The position numbers and the translations under genes are program-made. Source: Erythrobacter sp. (GTDB lineage Bacteria; Pseudomonadota; Alphaproteobacteria; Sphingomonadales; Sphingomonadaceae). From it: a stretch of DNA of 64,000 nt. Shown here piece after piece: positions 1-7,300 of this stretch (positions are counted from its first letter, which is position 1; each line of letters opens with the position of its first letter). The notes beneath the pieces were generated by a model that did no database searches, was not told where the DNA came from, and was given only the letters and a program-made list of their open reading frames with translations. Where the stretch lies: positions 1 through 64,000 of the forward strand of contig JASBTD010000053.1 of NCBI GenBank assembly GCA_030148605.1, read 5' to 3'.

Positions 1-2
1 AG

Positions 3-182
3 AACCAGATCGAGGCGTTCGTCGAGCACTACAATCACCAGCGCTACCACGAGAGCCTCGACAACGTCACACCCGCCGATGCCTACTTCGGCAGGGCGCC
101 AGCCATCATCAAACGAAGAGAAAGGATCAAACGAAAGACACACGAACATCGCCGCTTGCAACACCGCAAGCTCGCCGCCTAA
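3..182 (+). mobile_element. IS3-family transposase OrfB, C-terminal end (partial)
   Basis: The frame open from the left edge encodes the last 59 residues of an integrase-type transposase, with EHYNHQRYHESLDNVTPAD followed by a basic tail rich in R and K. The H-Y-N-x-x-R-x-H-x-S-L and T-P-A-D-x-Y-F-G-R pattern is characteristic of the C-terminal end of the DDE catalytic core in IS3-family OrfB proteins, where the protein would act on the element's own ends. The catalytic D, D and E residues lie outside the window. The gene is cut only by the window edge, so the element itself may be intact to the left. Confidence 0.88.
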
Positions 183-256
183 ACATCAAACCCAGACGAG
201 GCCCACACTCCGCAAGCCTACGCCGCGAGTTGTGCCAAATGTTCTGACGACGGACA
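183..256 (+). repeat. probable right terminal region of the IS element
   Basis: This non-coding tail follows the transposase stop and ends at ...GACGACGGACA (246-256). Read on the minus strand the end starts TGTCCGTCGTCAGAAC, which fits the TG...CA termini of IS3-family elements. The boundary is supported by the reading frame of the interrupted SnoaL-like gene: its sequence resembles the family up to residue Thr54 or so, then becomes unrelated exactly here. The matching left inverted repeat and the target-site duplication are outside the window, so the exact end is inferred. Confidence 0.6.
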
Positions 257-417
257 GTTGTCATGAAACCCAGGATTGCCTCGCGTCCGACATGCGTACC
301 CCACACCGGGTCTTCGACCACGGCATCCTCGGCAAAGAGTGGCGCGAGCTTTGTGTAGTCACCTTCGTCCTGGATGCGCCAGAACTGCTCGATCACCTGT
401 TGTGCTTCGCCAGACAT
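257..417 (-). pseudogene. SnoaL-like (NTF2-fold) protein, truncated by IS insertion
   Basis: The start at 417 gives MSGEAQQVIEQFWRIQDEGD, followed by YTKLAPLFAEDAVVEDP and GREAILGFM, a normal N-terminal half of a SnoaL/NTF2-like polyketide-cyclase or dehydratase-type fold. After about 54 residues the frame enters IS sequence and reads on as unrelated, Arg-rich residues to a stop at 127. Family members are usually 120-150 residues, so about half the fold is lost and the gene is very likely inactive. It lies 10 bases downstream of the VOC gene on the same strand and was probably the last gene of that operon. A second, intact SnoaL-like protein is at 3883-4422. Confidence 0.8.
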
Positions 418-427
418 GGCTCTTCTC

Positions 428-961
428 CTAAATGAGTTTGCGGATCAATTCGCTGCCGTCCCAGCCTTGCGCGGCGTCACGCACCATGGCGTAAAACCCG
501 GTAAGCTGCTCAGTCGGCTCGTAAAGCTCGAGCATGTGGCCCAGCGTCGCGGTTGCATCAACAAAGGCATAGCGCGTGTCGGTACTGGTTTCGGATAGCT
601 GGGCCAGCGGCATGTCTTGCGCCGCAAATTGCGCAATTGCTGCATCCAGATCATCCACCCATAGTGCCATATGGTGCAGGCCTTGCTGGCCGCTGCCAGC
701 GGGAAACATGTCATGGAATGCGCTGGGGTGATCTCCGTGTTGCGTGACGAACTCGATCATTACTTCGCCCCATTGGCCATAGGCGCTGGAATGATCATGC
801 GTAACGCGCACGCCGCGATGCTCGCTCCAATTGAGTGGCACGTGCTGCCAGACGAAGAAGGGGCCCGAGCCGAATGTGGCGTGATGCGCGCGCGCTGCGG
901 CCTCGATATCAGGCACAAACCACGCGATCTGCCGCACCGGAAGGCCGCCGGGCGATGTCAT
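428..961 (-). CDS. VOC-superfamily (glyoxalase/bleomycin-resistance fold) protein
   Basis: The 177-residue protein has two paired beta-alpha-beta-beta-beta modules, one starting at VRQIAWFVPDIEAAARA and one at GLHHMALWVDDLDAAIA. The second module keeps the His of the GLHHMAL strand and the Glu of HMLELYEP, both usual metal ligands. In the first module the position usually occupied by His in the I-x-H-x-x-x-x-V strand is Gln (RQIAWFV), so metal binding may be altered. The length and two-module layout recall methylmalonyl-CoA epimerase relatives and extradiol-dioxygenase-like proteins, but no substrate can be named. The ATG at 961 overlaps the stop of the upstream acyl-CoA synthetase by one base (TGATG), which shows translational coupling and favours this start over a TTG one codon earlier. 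Confidence 0.8.
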   Translation of the reverse strand: MTSPGGLPVRQIAWFVPDIEAAARAHHATFGSGPFFVWQHVPLNWSEHRGVRVTHDHSSAYGQWGEVMIEFVTQHGDHPSAFHDMFPAGSGQQGLHHMALWVDDLDAAIAQFAAQDMPLAQLSETSTDTRYAFVDATATLGHMLELYEPTEQLTGFYAMVRDAAQGWDGSELIRKLI

Positions 962-2547
962 CAATTGACTGCCCTATCCTTCCCTTCCCAATAGGGCGCG
1001 CGCAAATCCTTGCGCAGGATCTTGCCGCTGGGATTGCGTGGCAAAGCATCGATGAAGTCGACTGACTTGGGGCATTTGTATCCGGCGATGTGGTCGCGGG
1101 AATGCGCGATCACTTCGGCTTCGGACAGCTCTTCGCCTTCCTTCACCACAACGCAGGCCTTCACCGCTTCGCCCCATTTCTGGTCAGGCACGCCGATCAC
1201 CGCGACGTCGGCGACCTTGGGGTGAGCGTAGATCGCGTTCTCGACTTCAGCCGGATAGACATTCTCACCGCCGGAGATGATCATGTCCTTCACCCGGTCC
1301 TGAATGTAGAGATAGCCATCTTCGTCGAGATATCCGGCATCGCCGGTGCGCAGCCATCCTTCGGCATCGATTGTCTCCGCCGTCGCTTCGGGCCTGTTCC
1401 AGTAACCCTTCATGTTCTTGGGGCTGCGAGTGGCGATCTCGCCGATCGTGCCCGCCGGGACCTCGTTGCCATCCTCGTCGATGATCTTGATTTCGACATC
1501 TTTCAGCGGCGTGCCGACCGAACGCATCTTGCGGCTGCCTTCAGGCACGTGATCCTCTGGATCAAGCGTTACGATGGTGCCGGAGGTTTCCGTCATCCCG
1601 TACATCTGCACAAAGCCGCAACCGAGCACGTCCATGGCCTGTTTCATCAGCTCGAGCGGGATCGGCGATGCGCCATAAGTGATGTATTTGAGGTTGGAAA
1701 AATCAACTTCGTGCACGCGTGGATGGTTGAGCAGGATCTGGATTGCCGCGGGCACCATGAAGATCTTCGAGATATTGTAATTCTCGATCAGGTCGAGCGC
1801 CTGTGTCGGATCGTACTCAGGCAGCACGATCGCTTTCGACCCGTTGAAGATCGTGCCCAGCCCGTAGCCCGTGCCGCTGATATGGAAACACGGCATGGCG
1901 AGCAGCGCGACTTCGCCCTCAATCGTTTTCTGCCAGTCCATCAGCTCGTCTTCATTCACATCATTCATGCGCGAGGAGAAGATCGAACCATGGGTCAGGA
2001 TCGCGCCTTTGGGATGGCCGGTCGTGCCGGAGGTGTAGAGCTGGATCGCGTCATCTTCGACCGCGCAGGGTGCCATCGGGTCGCTATCGCCAAATGTGTC
2101 GCGCCATTCGGGATAGCTTTGAAATTCGCCTTCTTGGCCCTCTGAACCGAAGATCTTCACGACGTGATCCAGATTGCGCTGGATGTCGCCGACCAGCTCG
2201 GCGAAGCCCGGCCCCACGAACAGCACCTTGGCCTGGCAGTCATTGACAACATAGGTCACTTCCGGCCGTGCGAGCCGCCAGTTGACCGGCGTCATCACCG
2301 CGCCCAGCTTGGCCGCGCCTGCGAGGATCTCGAAATAGAGATGCGAATTCTTGCCCAGGTAAGCGATCCGGTCACCCTTGCTGACGCCAAGCGAGGCCAG
2401 CGCATTGGCGGCCATGTTGCTGCGCCGGTCAAGCTCGTCGAATGTCAGCTCATCGCCGCCGAATTCAAACGCGACTTCGCCTTTGCGCTCGCGCCCCTGG
2501 TGGCGGACAATATCACCAATGGTTTGCGGATCGTCGATCGTCGACAT
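961..2547 (-). CDS. long-chain fatty acid--CoA ligase / AMP-dependent acyl-CoA synthetase
   Basis: This 528-residue protein carries the complete adenylate-forming signature: P-loop YTSGTTGHPKG (171-181), YGMTETSG (316-323), the ATP-binding GWLRTGD (397-403), the hinge RVKDMIISGGENVYPAEVE (418-436) and the catalytic lysine motif PRNPSGKIL with K509. It activates a carboxylic acid to the acyl-AMP and then the CoA thioester in the cytoplasm. The substrate cannot be read from sequence. It lies next to a thioesterase, a crotonase-fold protein and Rieske oxygenases, which suggests an acid derived from the substrate of this catabolic region rather than general lipid metabolism. It is the first gene of a minus-strand unit with the VOC gene and the truncated SnoaL gene, and is divergent from the thioesterase at 2657. 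Confidence 0.92.
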   Translation of the reverse strand: MSTIDDPQTIGDIVRHQGRERKGEVAFEFGGDELTFDELDRRSNMAANALASLGVSKGDRIAYLGKNSHLYFEILAGAAKLGAVMTPVNWRLARPEVTYVVNDCQAKVLFVGPGFAELVGDIQRNLDHVVKIFGSEGQEGEFQSYPEWRDTFGDSDPMAPCAVEDDAIQLYTSGTTGHPKGAILTHGSIFSSRMNDVNEDELMDWQKTIEGEVALLAMPCFHISGTGYGLGTIFNGSKAIVLPEYDPTQALDLIENYNISKIFMVPAAIQILLNHPRVHEVDFSNLKYITYGASPIPLELMKQAMDVLGCGFVQMYGMTETSGTIVTLDPEDHVPEGSRKMRSVGTPLKDVEIKIIDEDGNEVPAGTIGEIATRSPKNMKGYWNRPEATAETIDAEGWLRTGDAGYLDEDGYLYIQDRVKDMIISGGENVYPAEVENAIYAHPKVADVAVIGVPDQKWGEAVKACVVVKEGEELSEAEVIAHSRDHIAGYKCPKSVDFIDALPRNPSGKILRKDLRAPYWEGKDRAVN

Positions 2548-2656
2548 GCCTTGCCTCTCGCCTGTTGTGTGGGTCCGGGTTTAGGCGGCGTGTTGCCCGC
2601 GGCCATTGGCACAATTCATAGCGGCGCTTGAGCGCAGCTGCGCTAGGGTCGCTCGC

Positions 2657-3085
2657 ATGAGCGATGCAAACCCGCCCGAAGGCTTTGAACCCGCCGGATT
2701 CTCGCCCGGCTTCCTTGACCATGGCGGGCCATACTTTCTGCGCGTCAATGCGCAGGGGCCGCGCACGGTGGGCCTCAGGATCATGCCGCATCACATCAAT
2801 TATCAGGATGTGGCGCATGGCGGCGTGCTGACGACGCTGGCCGATGTCGCGTTGAGCCATGCGGTTTTTGATGCTGAACGCCCACACCCAGGTGTTGCGA
2901 CGATTTCGCTGACAACCAATTTCCTTAGCGGCGCGAGGCTCAAGGACTGGCTTGAATGTGAAGTCAGAATTGACCGCATGGGCGGCCGCACCGCCTATAC
3001 CAGCGGGCAGATACTGCGGAATGGCGACGCAATCGCGACTATGAGCGGCGTCTTCGCGGTAAAACGCAAGGAGGATACGAAATGA
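2657..3085 (+). CDS. PaaI-type hotdog-fold thioesterase
   Basis: The protein is 142 residues long from the ATG at 2657. The hotdog core is visible as MPHHINYQDVAHGGVLTTLAD, with the conserved N-x-x-D/H-x-x-H-G-G-x-x-x-x-L-A-D pattern of the PaaI/YiiD group, where the Asp or Asn region and the HGG turn line the thioester pocket. Members hydrolyse acyl- or phenylacyl-CoA thioesters. The frame is open upstream to 2606, but the Met at 2657 gives the standard length. The gene ends with a four-base ATGA overlap with the enoyl-CoA hydratase-like gene, so the two are probably translated together, and it would recycle CoA or release stalled intermediates of this pathway. Confidence 0.85.
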   Translation: MSDANPPEGFEPAGFSPGFLDHGGPYFLRVNAQGPRTVGLRIMPHHINYQDVAHGGVLTTLADVALSHAVFDAERPHPGVATISLTTNFLSGARLKDWLECEVRIDRMGGRTAYTSGQILRNGDAIATMSGVFAVKRKEDTK

Positions 3086-3882
3086 GCGATGAATTGCTGG
3101 TCGAAAGCCGCGGGCAAATCGAGATAGTCACGCTCAACCGGCCCGAGAAGCTCAACACCATGAACGCTTCGCTGATTGCGGCGCTCGATGCATACTTTCG
3201 CGGGCTGCAGGAGCGGCTTGATATCCGCATTGTGGTGCTGCGCGGGGCAGGCCGTGCGTTTTGTGCCGGGCTTGACCTGAGCCCCGGTTCGTGGCCCGTC
3301 GATCCGGGCGAAGGCGGCGTGCAGGCTGGCTGGAAGACACAACGCGCGATCGCCACAGTGATGCAATTGATGCGGCAATGCCCGCAACCGGTGATAGCGC
3401 TGGGGCAGGGTGCGGCTTGCGGCGGCGGTTTTTCGCTGCTGCTGTCCAGCGATGTGCGGATTGCCGCGCCGAGCCTCAAGATGAATGCGGCCTATATCAA
3501 GATCGGGCTTGGCGGCTGCGATATGGGTTCAAGCTATTTCCTGCCGCGGCTGGTGGGCGCATCAGTGGCGGCGGAATATATCCTCACCGGCAAGTTCATG
3601 CTTGCCGACAAAGCGCTGGCCTGCGGATTGGTGAGCGAAGTTGTGGAAGAGGAGACGTTGCTCGATACCGCGCTTGCGTTGGCGGAAGAGATGCTGGCGA
3701 CTTCGCCGATGGGGCTCAGGCTCACCAAGGATGCGCTGAACAGGAACATTGACGCACCCAGTTTCGAAGCTGCGCTGGCAATCGAAGACCGTCAGCAAGT
3801 GCTGCTCGCACAGACCGAGGATTTCGGGGAAGCCAAACGCGCCTTCGCCGAGAAACGCGCGCCCGACTACAAGGATCGCTGA
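3082..3882 (+). CDS. enoyl-CoA hydratase/isomerase family (crotonase-fold) protein
   Basis: The 266-residue protein has the crotonase signatures GRAFCAGLDLS, the oxyanion-hole segment GQGAACGGGFSLLLSSDVRIA and the helix AAEYILTGKFMLADKALACGLV. The second catalytic glutamate of enoyl-CoA hydratases (Glu164 in rat crotonase) aligns with the Glu of AAEYILTG. The first (Glu144, normally in F-G-x-P-E-x-x-x-G) aligns with Tyr in AAYIKIGL. By family rules this makes plain hydratase activity doubtful and an isomerase or other crotonase reaction possible; the reaction is therefore unassigned. It is coupled to the upstream thioesterase by ATGA and preceded by a strong AAGGAGG site. It abuts a convergent gene with no spacer. 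Confidence 0.87.
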   Translation: MSDELLVESRGQIEIVTLNRPEKLNTMNASLIAALDAYFRGLQERLDIRIVVLRGAGRAFCAGLDLSPGSWPVDPGEGGVQAGWKTQRAIATVMQLMRQCPQPVIALGQGAACGGGFSLLLSSDVRIAAPSLKMNAAYIKIGLGGCDMGSSYFLPRLVGASVAAEYILTGKFMLADKALACGLVSEVVEEETLLDTALALAEEMLATSPMGLRLTKDALNRNIDAPSFEAALAIEDRQQVLLAQTEDFGEAKRAFAEKRAPDYKDR

Positions 3883-4422
3883 TCAGCCGCGCCAGCGTGC
3901 AACCACCGGTGTCGATGGATCGCGATCATCGTGATAGCCGCAGGACCCCTCTGGCAGGCCGACAAGTTCCACCCCTTCCACTTCGCGGAATTCGCGCCAG
4001 TCATAGAAGCCTTCGCGATGCATGATGCGCCACTCGCCACCACGCTTTTCGAAACGGTCAACATAGCGCCCGGCAATCACCGCTGAGTAGACCTTGCCCT
4101 TGTCCGGAAAGACATCCGGAACAGGATAGCCCGCGGGGATAGTGTGCATCGCAGTCATGTAGGTTTCGGTGTGACACAGGTCATCGCCAGCGAAACCAAA
4201 CTGGACCTGCCCCAGCTGGTGCTGCGTCGCGAGGCAGGGATCGATGATAGCTTTGGCGCCAACAACGAAGTCCTGCCAGCCTCCCCCCACTGTGCCGAAA
4301 CCGAAGGTTGCGTCAGGATGGAAAAGATTCTCCATCATATCCCACCGGCGCCGGTCCACAGCATGGGCATAGGCAGCGATCACATCACGGATGGCTTCGC
4401 GGTCTTCCAGGCGTATGCTCAT
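3883..4422 (-). CDS. SnoaL-like / NTF2-fold protein
   Basis: This 179-residue protein starts with REAIRDVIAAYAHAVDRRRWD and MENLFHPDATFGFG, which is the helix and first strand of SnoaL_4-type NTF2-fold domains. The rest gives the curved sheet including ETYMTAMHTIPAG, GRYVDRFEKRGGEWRI and a closing MHREGFYDWRE. Relatives near Rieske oxygenases act as dehydratases, isomerases or small hydroxylase subunits. The fold is that of a ring-hydroxylating dioxygenase beta subunit, so pairing with one of the oxygenase alpha subunits nearby is a possibility but not shown. Its start overlaps the stop of the oxidoreductase upstream by four bases (4419-4422), so the two form one unit. Confidence 0.8.
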   Translation of the reverse strand: MSIRLEDREAIRDVIAAYAHAVDRRRWDMMENLFHPDATFGFGTVGGGWQDFVVGAKAIIDPCLATQHQLGQVQFGFAGDDLCHTETYMTAMHTIPAGYPVPDVFPDKGKVYSAVIAGRYVDRFEKRGGEWRIMHREGFYDWREFREVEGVELVGLPEGSCGYHDDRDPSTPVVARWRG

Positions 4423-5420
4423 TGTTCCAGCTCCACGATAACCTTGCCGATATTGGCACCGGTGAACAGCTTGGCATAGGCTTGCAAGGTGTTCTCCAAC
4501 CCCCTGGTCACATCATAAGGCATGGCCAGCGCCTTGCTGTCGACCCATTGCTTGAGTTGCGCGGTCAATCGCTCCCCCTGATCCATGAAATCAGGCGAAA
4601 AGAAACCTTCGATCCGCAGCCGCCGCATCAGCACCTGGTCGAAATTCGCCGGACTGGTGCGCGTGCCGCTGGAATAATCGGAGACCAACCCGCACACCGC
4701 GACACGGCCATAGTGGTTCATCCGGGTGAGGACTTCATCCAGCATCGGACCGCCGGTATTGTCGAAATAGACATCGATCCCGCCAATACCATCCATCTGC
4801 GCGCTGACATCCGCGGTCTTGTAATCCACCGCACCATCGATCCCGATGACATCGGTAAGGAAGCGGCATTTCTCCTTGCCGCCGGCAATGCCCCAGGCCT
4901 TGCAGCCGAGCAATCCGGCGATCTGAACTGCCAGAATGCCGGTGGCACCGGCCGCGGCAGATACGACAACGGTTTCACCTTCTTTCGCTGCACCGGTCTG
5001 TTCGATACCCCACAGCGCAGTCCAGCCATTCATGCCCAGCGGGCCGAACCATGCGCGCTTGTCCTTGACGGACGGATCGAGCTTGACTGCACCCGCCCAA
5101 ACCGGATCGACCAGGCTGTAATCAGCCCATTGGCCGAATGCGCGCACCAGCGTGCCGTCCGGAAAATCAGGATGCCGCGACGCAGCAACTTCGCCGATAA
5201 CCAGCCCTGTCATGGGCGTACCGGTTTCCAGCGGCGGCTGGTAGCCATCGGTGCGATCGGTCAGCCACATGCGCGTGCCGGCATCCATTGACAGCATGGC
5301 GTTGCGGATCACGATCTCGCCGTCGCCGGGATCGGGAAGAGGCGCTTCGACAAGCGTCAAGGCTTCGCTAAATTCGGTGCCCTCAGGGCGCGCATCAATG
5401 CGCCAGAAACGGTTTGTCAT
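4419..5420 (-). CDS. NADP-dependent medium-chain dehydrogenase/reductase
   Basis: From the ATG at 5420 the protein has 333 residues. It contains a GroES-like N-terminal domain with SMDAGTRMWL, then the Rossmann entry VVVSAAAGATGILAVQIAGLLG and GIDVYFDNTGG. This is the zinc-independent CurA/YncB/leukotriene B4 12-hydroxydehydrogenase branch, with none of the zinc-ligand Cys clusters of alcohol dehydrogenases. Such enzymes reduce the C=C bond of enones or acyl compounds with NADPH. The frame is open 48 codons further upstream, but that extension lacks domain similarity and would run into the promoter of the divergent NmrA-like gene. It is co-transcribed with the SnoaL-like gene that overlaps its 3' end. 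Confidence 0.88.
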   Translation of the reverse strand: MTNRFWRIDARPEGTEFSEALTLVEAPLPDPGDGEIVIRNAMLSMDAGTRMWLTDRTDGYQPPLETGTPMTGLVIGEVAASRHPDFPDGTLVRAFGQWADYSLVDPVWAGAVKLDPSVKDKRAWFGPLGMNGWTALWGIEQTGAAKEGETVVVSAAAGATGILAVQIAGLLGCKAWGIAGGKEKCRFLTDVIGIDGAVDYKTADVSAQMDGIGGIDVYFDNTGGPMLDEVLTRMNHYGRVAVCGLVSDYSSGTRTSPANFDQVLMRRLRIEGFFSPDFMDQGERLTAQLKQWVDSKALAMPYDVTRGLENTLQAYAKLFTGANIGKVIVELEQ

Positions 5421-5477
5421 GATAGCCTTGTCAGTCGGGTGAGACGCTACGGCAACGGATGCTTTTGCTAGTATTCC

Positions 5478-5491
5478 TGATAGGGCTATCA
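5478..5491. promoter_or_regulatory. palindrome TGATAGggCTATCA between divergent genes
   Basis: A perfect 6-base inverted repeat with a two-base spacer lies 57 bases before the oxidoreductase start (5420) and 66 bases before the NmrA-like start (5558). Its position in a 137-base divergent promoter region makes it a candidate operator serving both units. No regulator is encoded nearby. Chance occurrence of such a short palindrome is not excluded. Confidence 0.35.
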
Positions 5492-5557
5492 CTTTGGCGT
5501 GGTGCGTGCCCGCGGTGCAATTCCTAGTCTCCCGGCAAAAGATAGGGAGAGTGACAA

Positions 5558-6505
5558 ATGGCATTGATCACGGTTATCGGCGCATCAGGTCGGCAAGGCA
5601 TGGCGCAGGTGAAACAGGCGCTCGCGGCAGGCTATGATGTGCGGGCAATTTCGCGCCAGCCAGAGCCCTTTGCAGGCGCGAAGATCGACGGTATCGACCG
5701 GGTCGAGGTTCGCCCGATGGACCTTTATGATCCTGCGTCGTATCGCGCTGCGCTCGAAGGCAGCGATTACATCTTCTACACTCACCCGCTCCAAGCGCGC
5801 GCTGACCGCGCGGTGCTGGTCGGCGATGTTGGAAAGGCGGCAGCTGAGCTGGGCGTAAAGCGCGTGGTGTGGAACACCTCGAGCTGGATTCCGGACAAGC
5901 CGGGCGACGCTTTCACCTATGCCGGCAACACGGCGGGCATCAATGCGCTGTGGCGTTCGGGCGCACCGGGCACGGTGTTCGGCTCGGTTCTGTTTATGGA
6001 CAATCTGCTGACCAATTGGGCGCGCCCCTTCATCGTCAACGAAGGTCGCTATGTCTATCCGCATGCGCCGCATCTGGAAGCGAACTGGATCAGCCTGGAT
6101 GACGTGGCGAAGTTCATGCTCGCCTCGCTCGAACGGCCTGACATGGAAGGCGCTTGGCTCAATATCGGCGGGCCCAAGCGGATGCGCGGGCCGGAAGTGG
6201 CTCAAGTGCTGACTGACACACTTGGCAAGCCGGTGAAATACGATCCCTGCACGCCGCAGGAGTTTGGCGATTATCTCGTGCGTGCTGCAGGTGACAGCAT
6301 GCCAGAAGAAGTGCGGACGGAATTTGCAGCCGGGATTGCCGCCTTCTACGAATACAACAACACCGCGCCGACCAAACCCTTCGCGGTGGATATGGACCAT
6401 GTCTACGAGCGTTTCCCTGAGTTGGAGGGCAAGCTGGAAGATATGGCTGAATGGGCACCCAAGCAGGATTGGGGCGAAAGCAATTTCCGCCCCGCCTTTG
6501 GCTAG
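5558..6505 (+). CDS. NmrA-like NAD(P)-binding protein
   Basis: The 315-residue protein opens with a Rossmann fold, ITVIGASGRQGMAQVKQALAAG, where G-A-S-G-R-Q-G is the variant glycine motif of NmrA-like atypical SDRs. It lacks a Y-x-x-x-K catalytic pair in the usual place. NmrA-like members are either redox sensors or reductases for quinones and aromatic intermediates, so both roles stay open. It is preceded by a good AGGGAGAG ribosome-binding site. The SDR gene follows after 12 bases on the same strand, so these two probably form an operon divergent from the medium-chain oxidoreductase. Confidence 0.83.
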   Translation: MALITVIGASGRQGMAQVKQALAAGYDVRAISRQPEPFAGAKIDGIDRVEVRPMDLYDPASYRAALEGSDYIFYTHPLQARADRAVLVGDVGKAAAELGVKRVVWNTSSWIPDKPGDAFTYAGNTAGINALWRSGAPGTVFGSVLFMDNLLTNWARPFIVNEGRYVYPHAPHLEANWISLDDVAKFMLASLERPDMEGAWLNIGGPKRMRGPEVAQVLTDTLGKPVKYDPCTPQEFGDYLVRAAGDSMPEEVRTEFAAGIAAFYEYNNTAPTKPFAVDMDHVYERFPELEGKLEDMAEWAPKQDWGESNFRPAFG

Positions 6506-6517
6506 GCGGGCACAGCG

Positions 6518-7285
6518 GTGAGGCGTTTAGAAGGCAAGGTGGCGCTGGTCACCGGCGGGGCCTCGCGTCCAGGCATCGGTTTTGCGATAGCAAAGCGTCT
6601 TGCAGAGGAAGGCGCGCAAGTCATCCTGACCGATGTCGATACGTCAGGGGTCGAGGAAAGCGCGGCCATGATCCGCGAGATGAATCTTTCCGCGACGGCT
6701 ATGCGGCAGGATGTCTCCTTGCAGGCGGACTGGGATCAGGTGATCGAACGCATCCTGACAGACTTTGGCCGGATCGATATTCTGGTCAACAATGCAGGCA
6801 TTCTCGACGTTGGCGAGATTGATTCAGACGGTGCGGTCGCTGGTTTGAAGCGTCAATTGAGTGTGAATGTCGAAGGCGTCTTCATGGGCACGCAAGCCGC
6901 CGTGAAAGCAATGCGCGCAGCATCTCAAGGCGGCTCGATCGTCAATATCTCTTCGGTTGCGGGCAAGGTTGGGTTCAGAGGCAGCGCTTCCTATGCTGCT
7001 ACCAAGGGCGCAGTGAAGCTGATGACCAAATCGGTCGCCTTGGAGACTGCAGCTGAGGGCATTCGCGTCAATTCAGTCCACCCTGGCATCATCCGAACCA
7101 ACATGGCCGCCGAGGGGCTGGAAGAGAACGCAGATAATTACGCTGCTATCGAGGCAGTCATCCCGATGGGCCGGCTGGGCGAACCGGAAGATATCGCCAA
7201 TTGCGTGCTCTTCCTTGCCTCGGACGAAGCCGGTTATGTCACAGGTGCGGAATTCGTTGTCGACGGTGGCTATATCGCGCAATAG
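6518..7285 (+). CDS. short-chain dehydrogenase/reductase (SDR)
   Basis: The 255-residue protein starts at a GTG (6518) with MRRLEGKVALVTGG. It has the classical SDR features: cofactor glycine motif TGGASRPGIG (with the two-residue R-P variant in place of the usual single residue), D-V after strand 3, NNAG, Ser of NISSVAG, YAATK active-site pair and the C-terminal GAEFVVDGGY. It should interconvert a secondary alcohol and ketone using NAD(P). It follows the NmrA-like gene by 12 bases and would handle an alcohol made by the Rieske oxygenases or hydratase-like enzymes. The substrate is unknown. Confidence 0.9.
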   Translation: MRRLEGKVALVTGGASRPGIGFAIAKRLAEEGAQVILTDVDTSGVEESAAMIREMNLSATAMRQDVSLQADWDQVIERILTDFGRIDILVNNAGILDVGEIDSDGAVAGLKRQLSVNVEGVFMGTQAAVKAMRAASQGGSIVNISSVAGKVGFRGSASYAATKGAVKLMTKSVALETAAEGIRVNSVHPGIIRTNMAAEGLEENADNYAAIEAVIPMGRLGEPEDIANCVLFLASDEAGYVTGAEFVVDGGYIAQ

Positions 7286-7300
7286 GCTGCGCGCCTGGTT

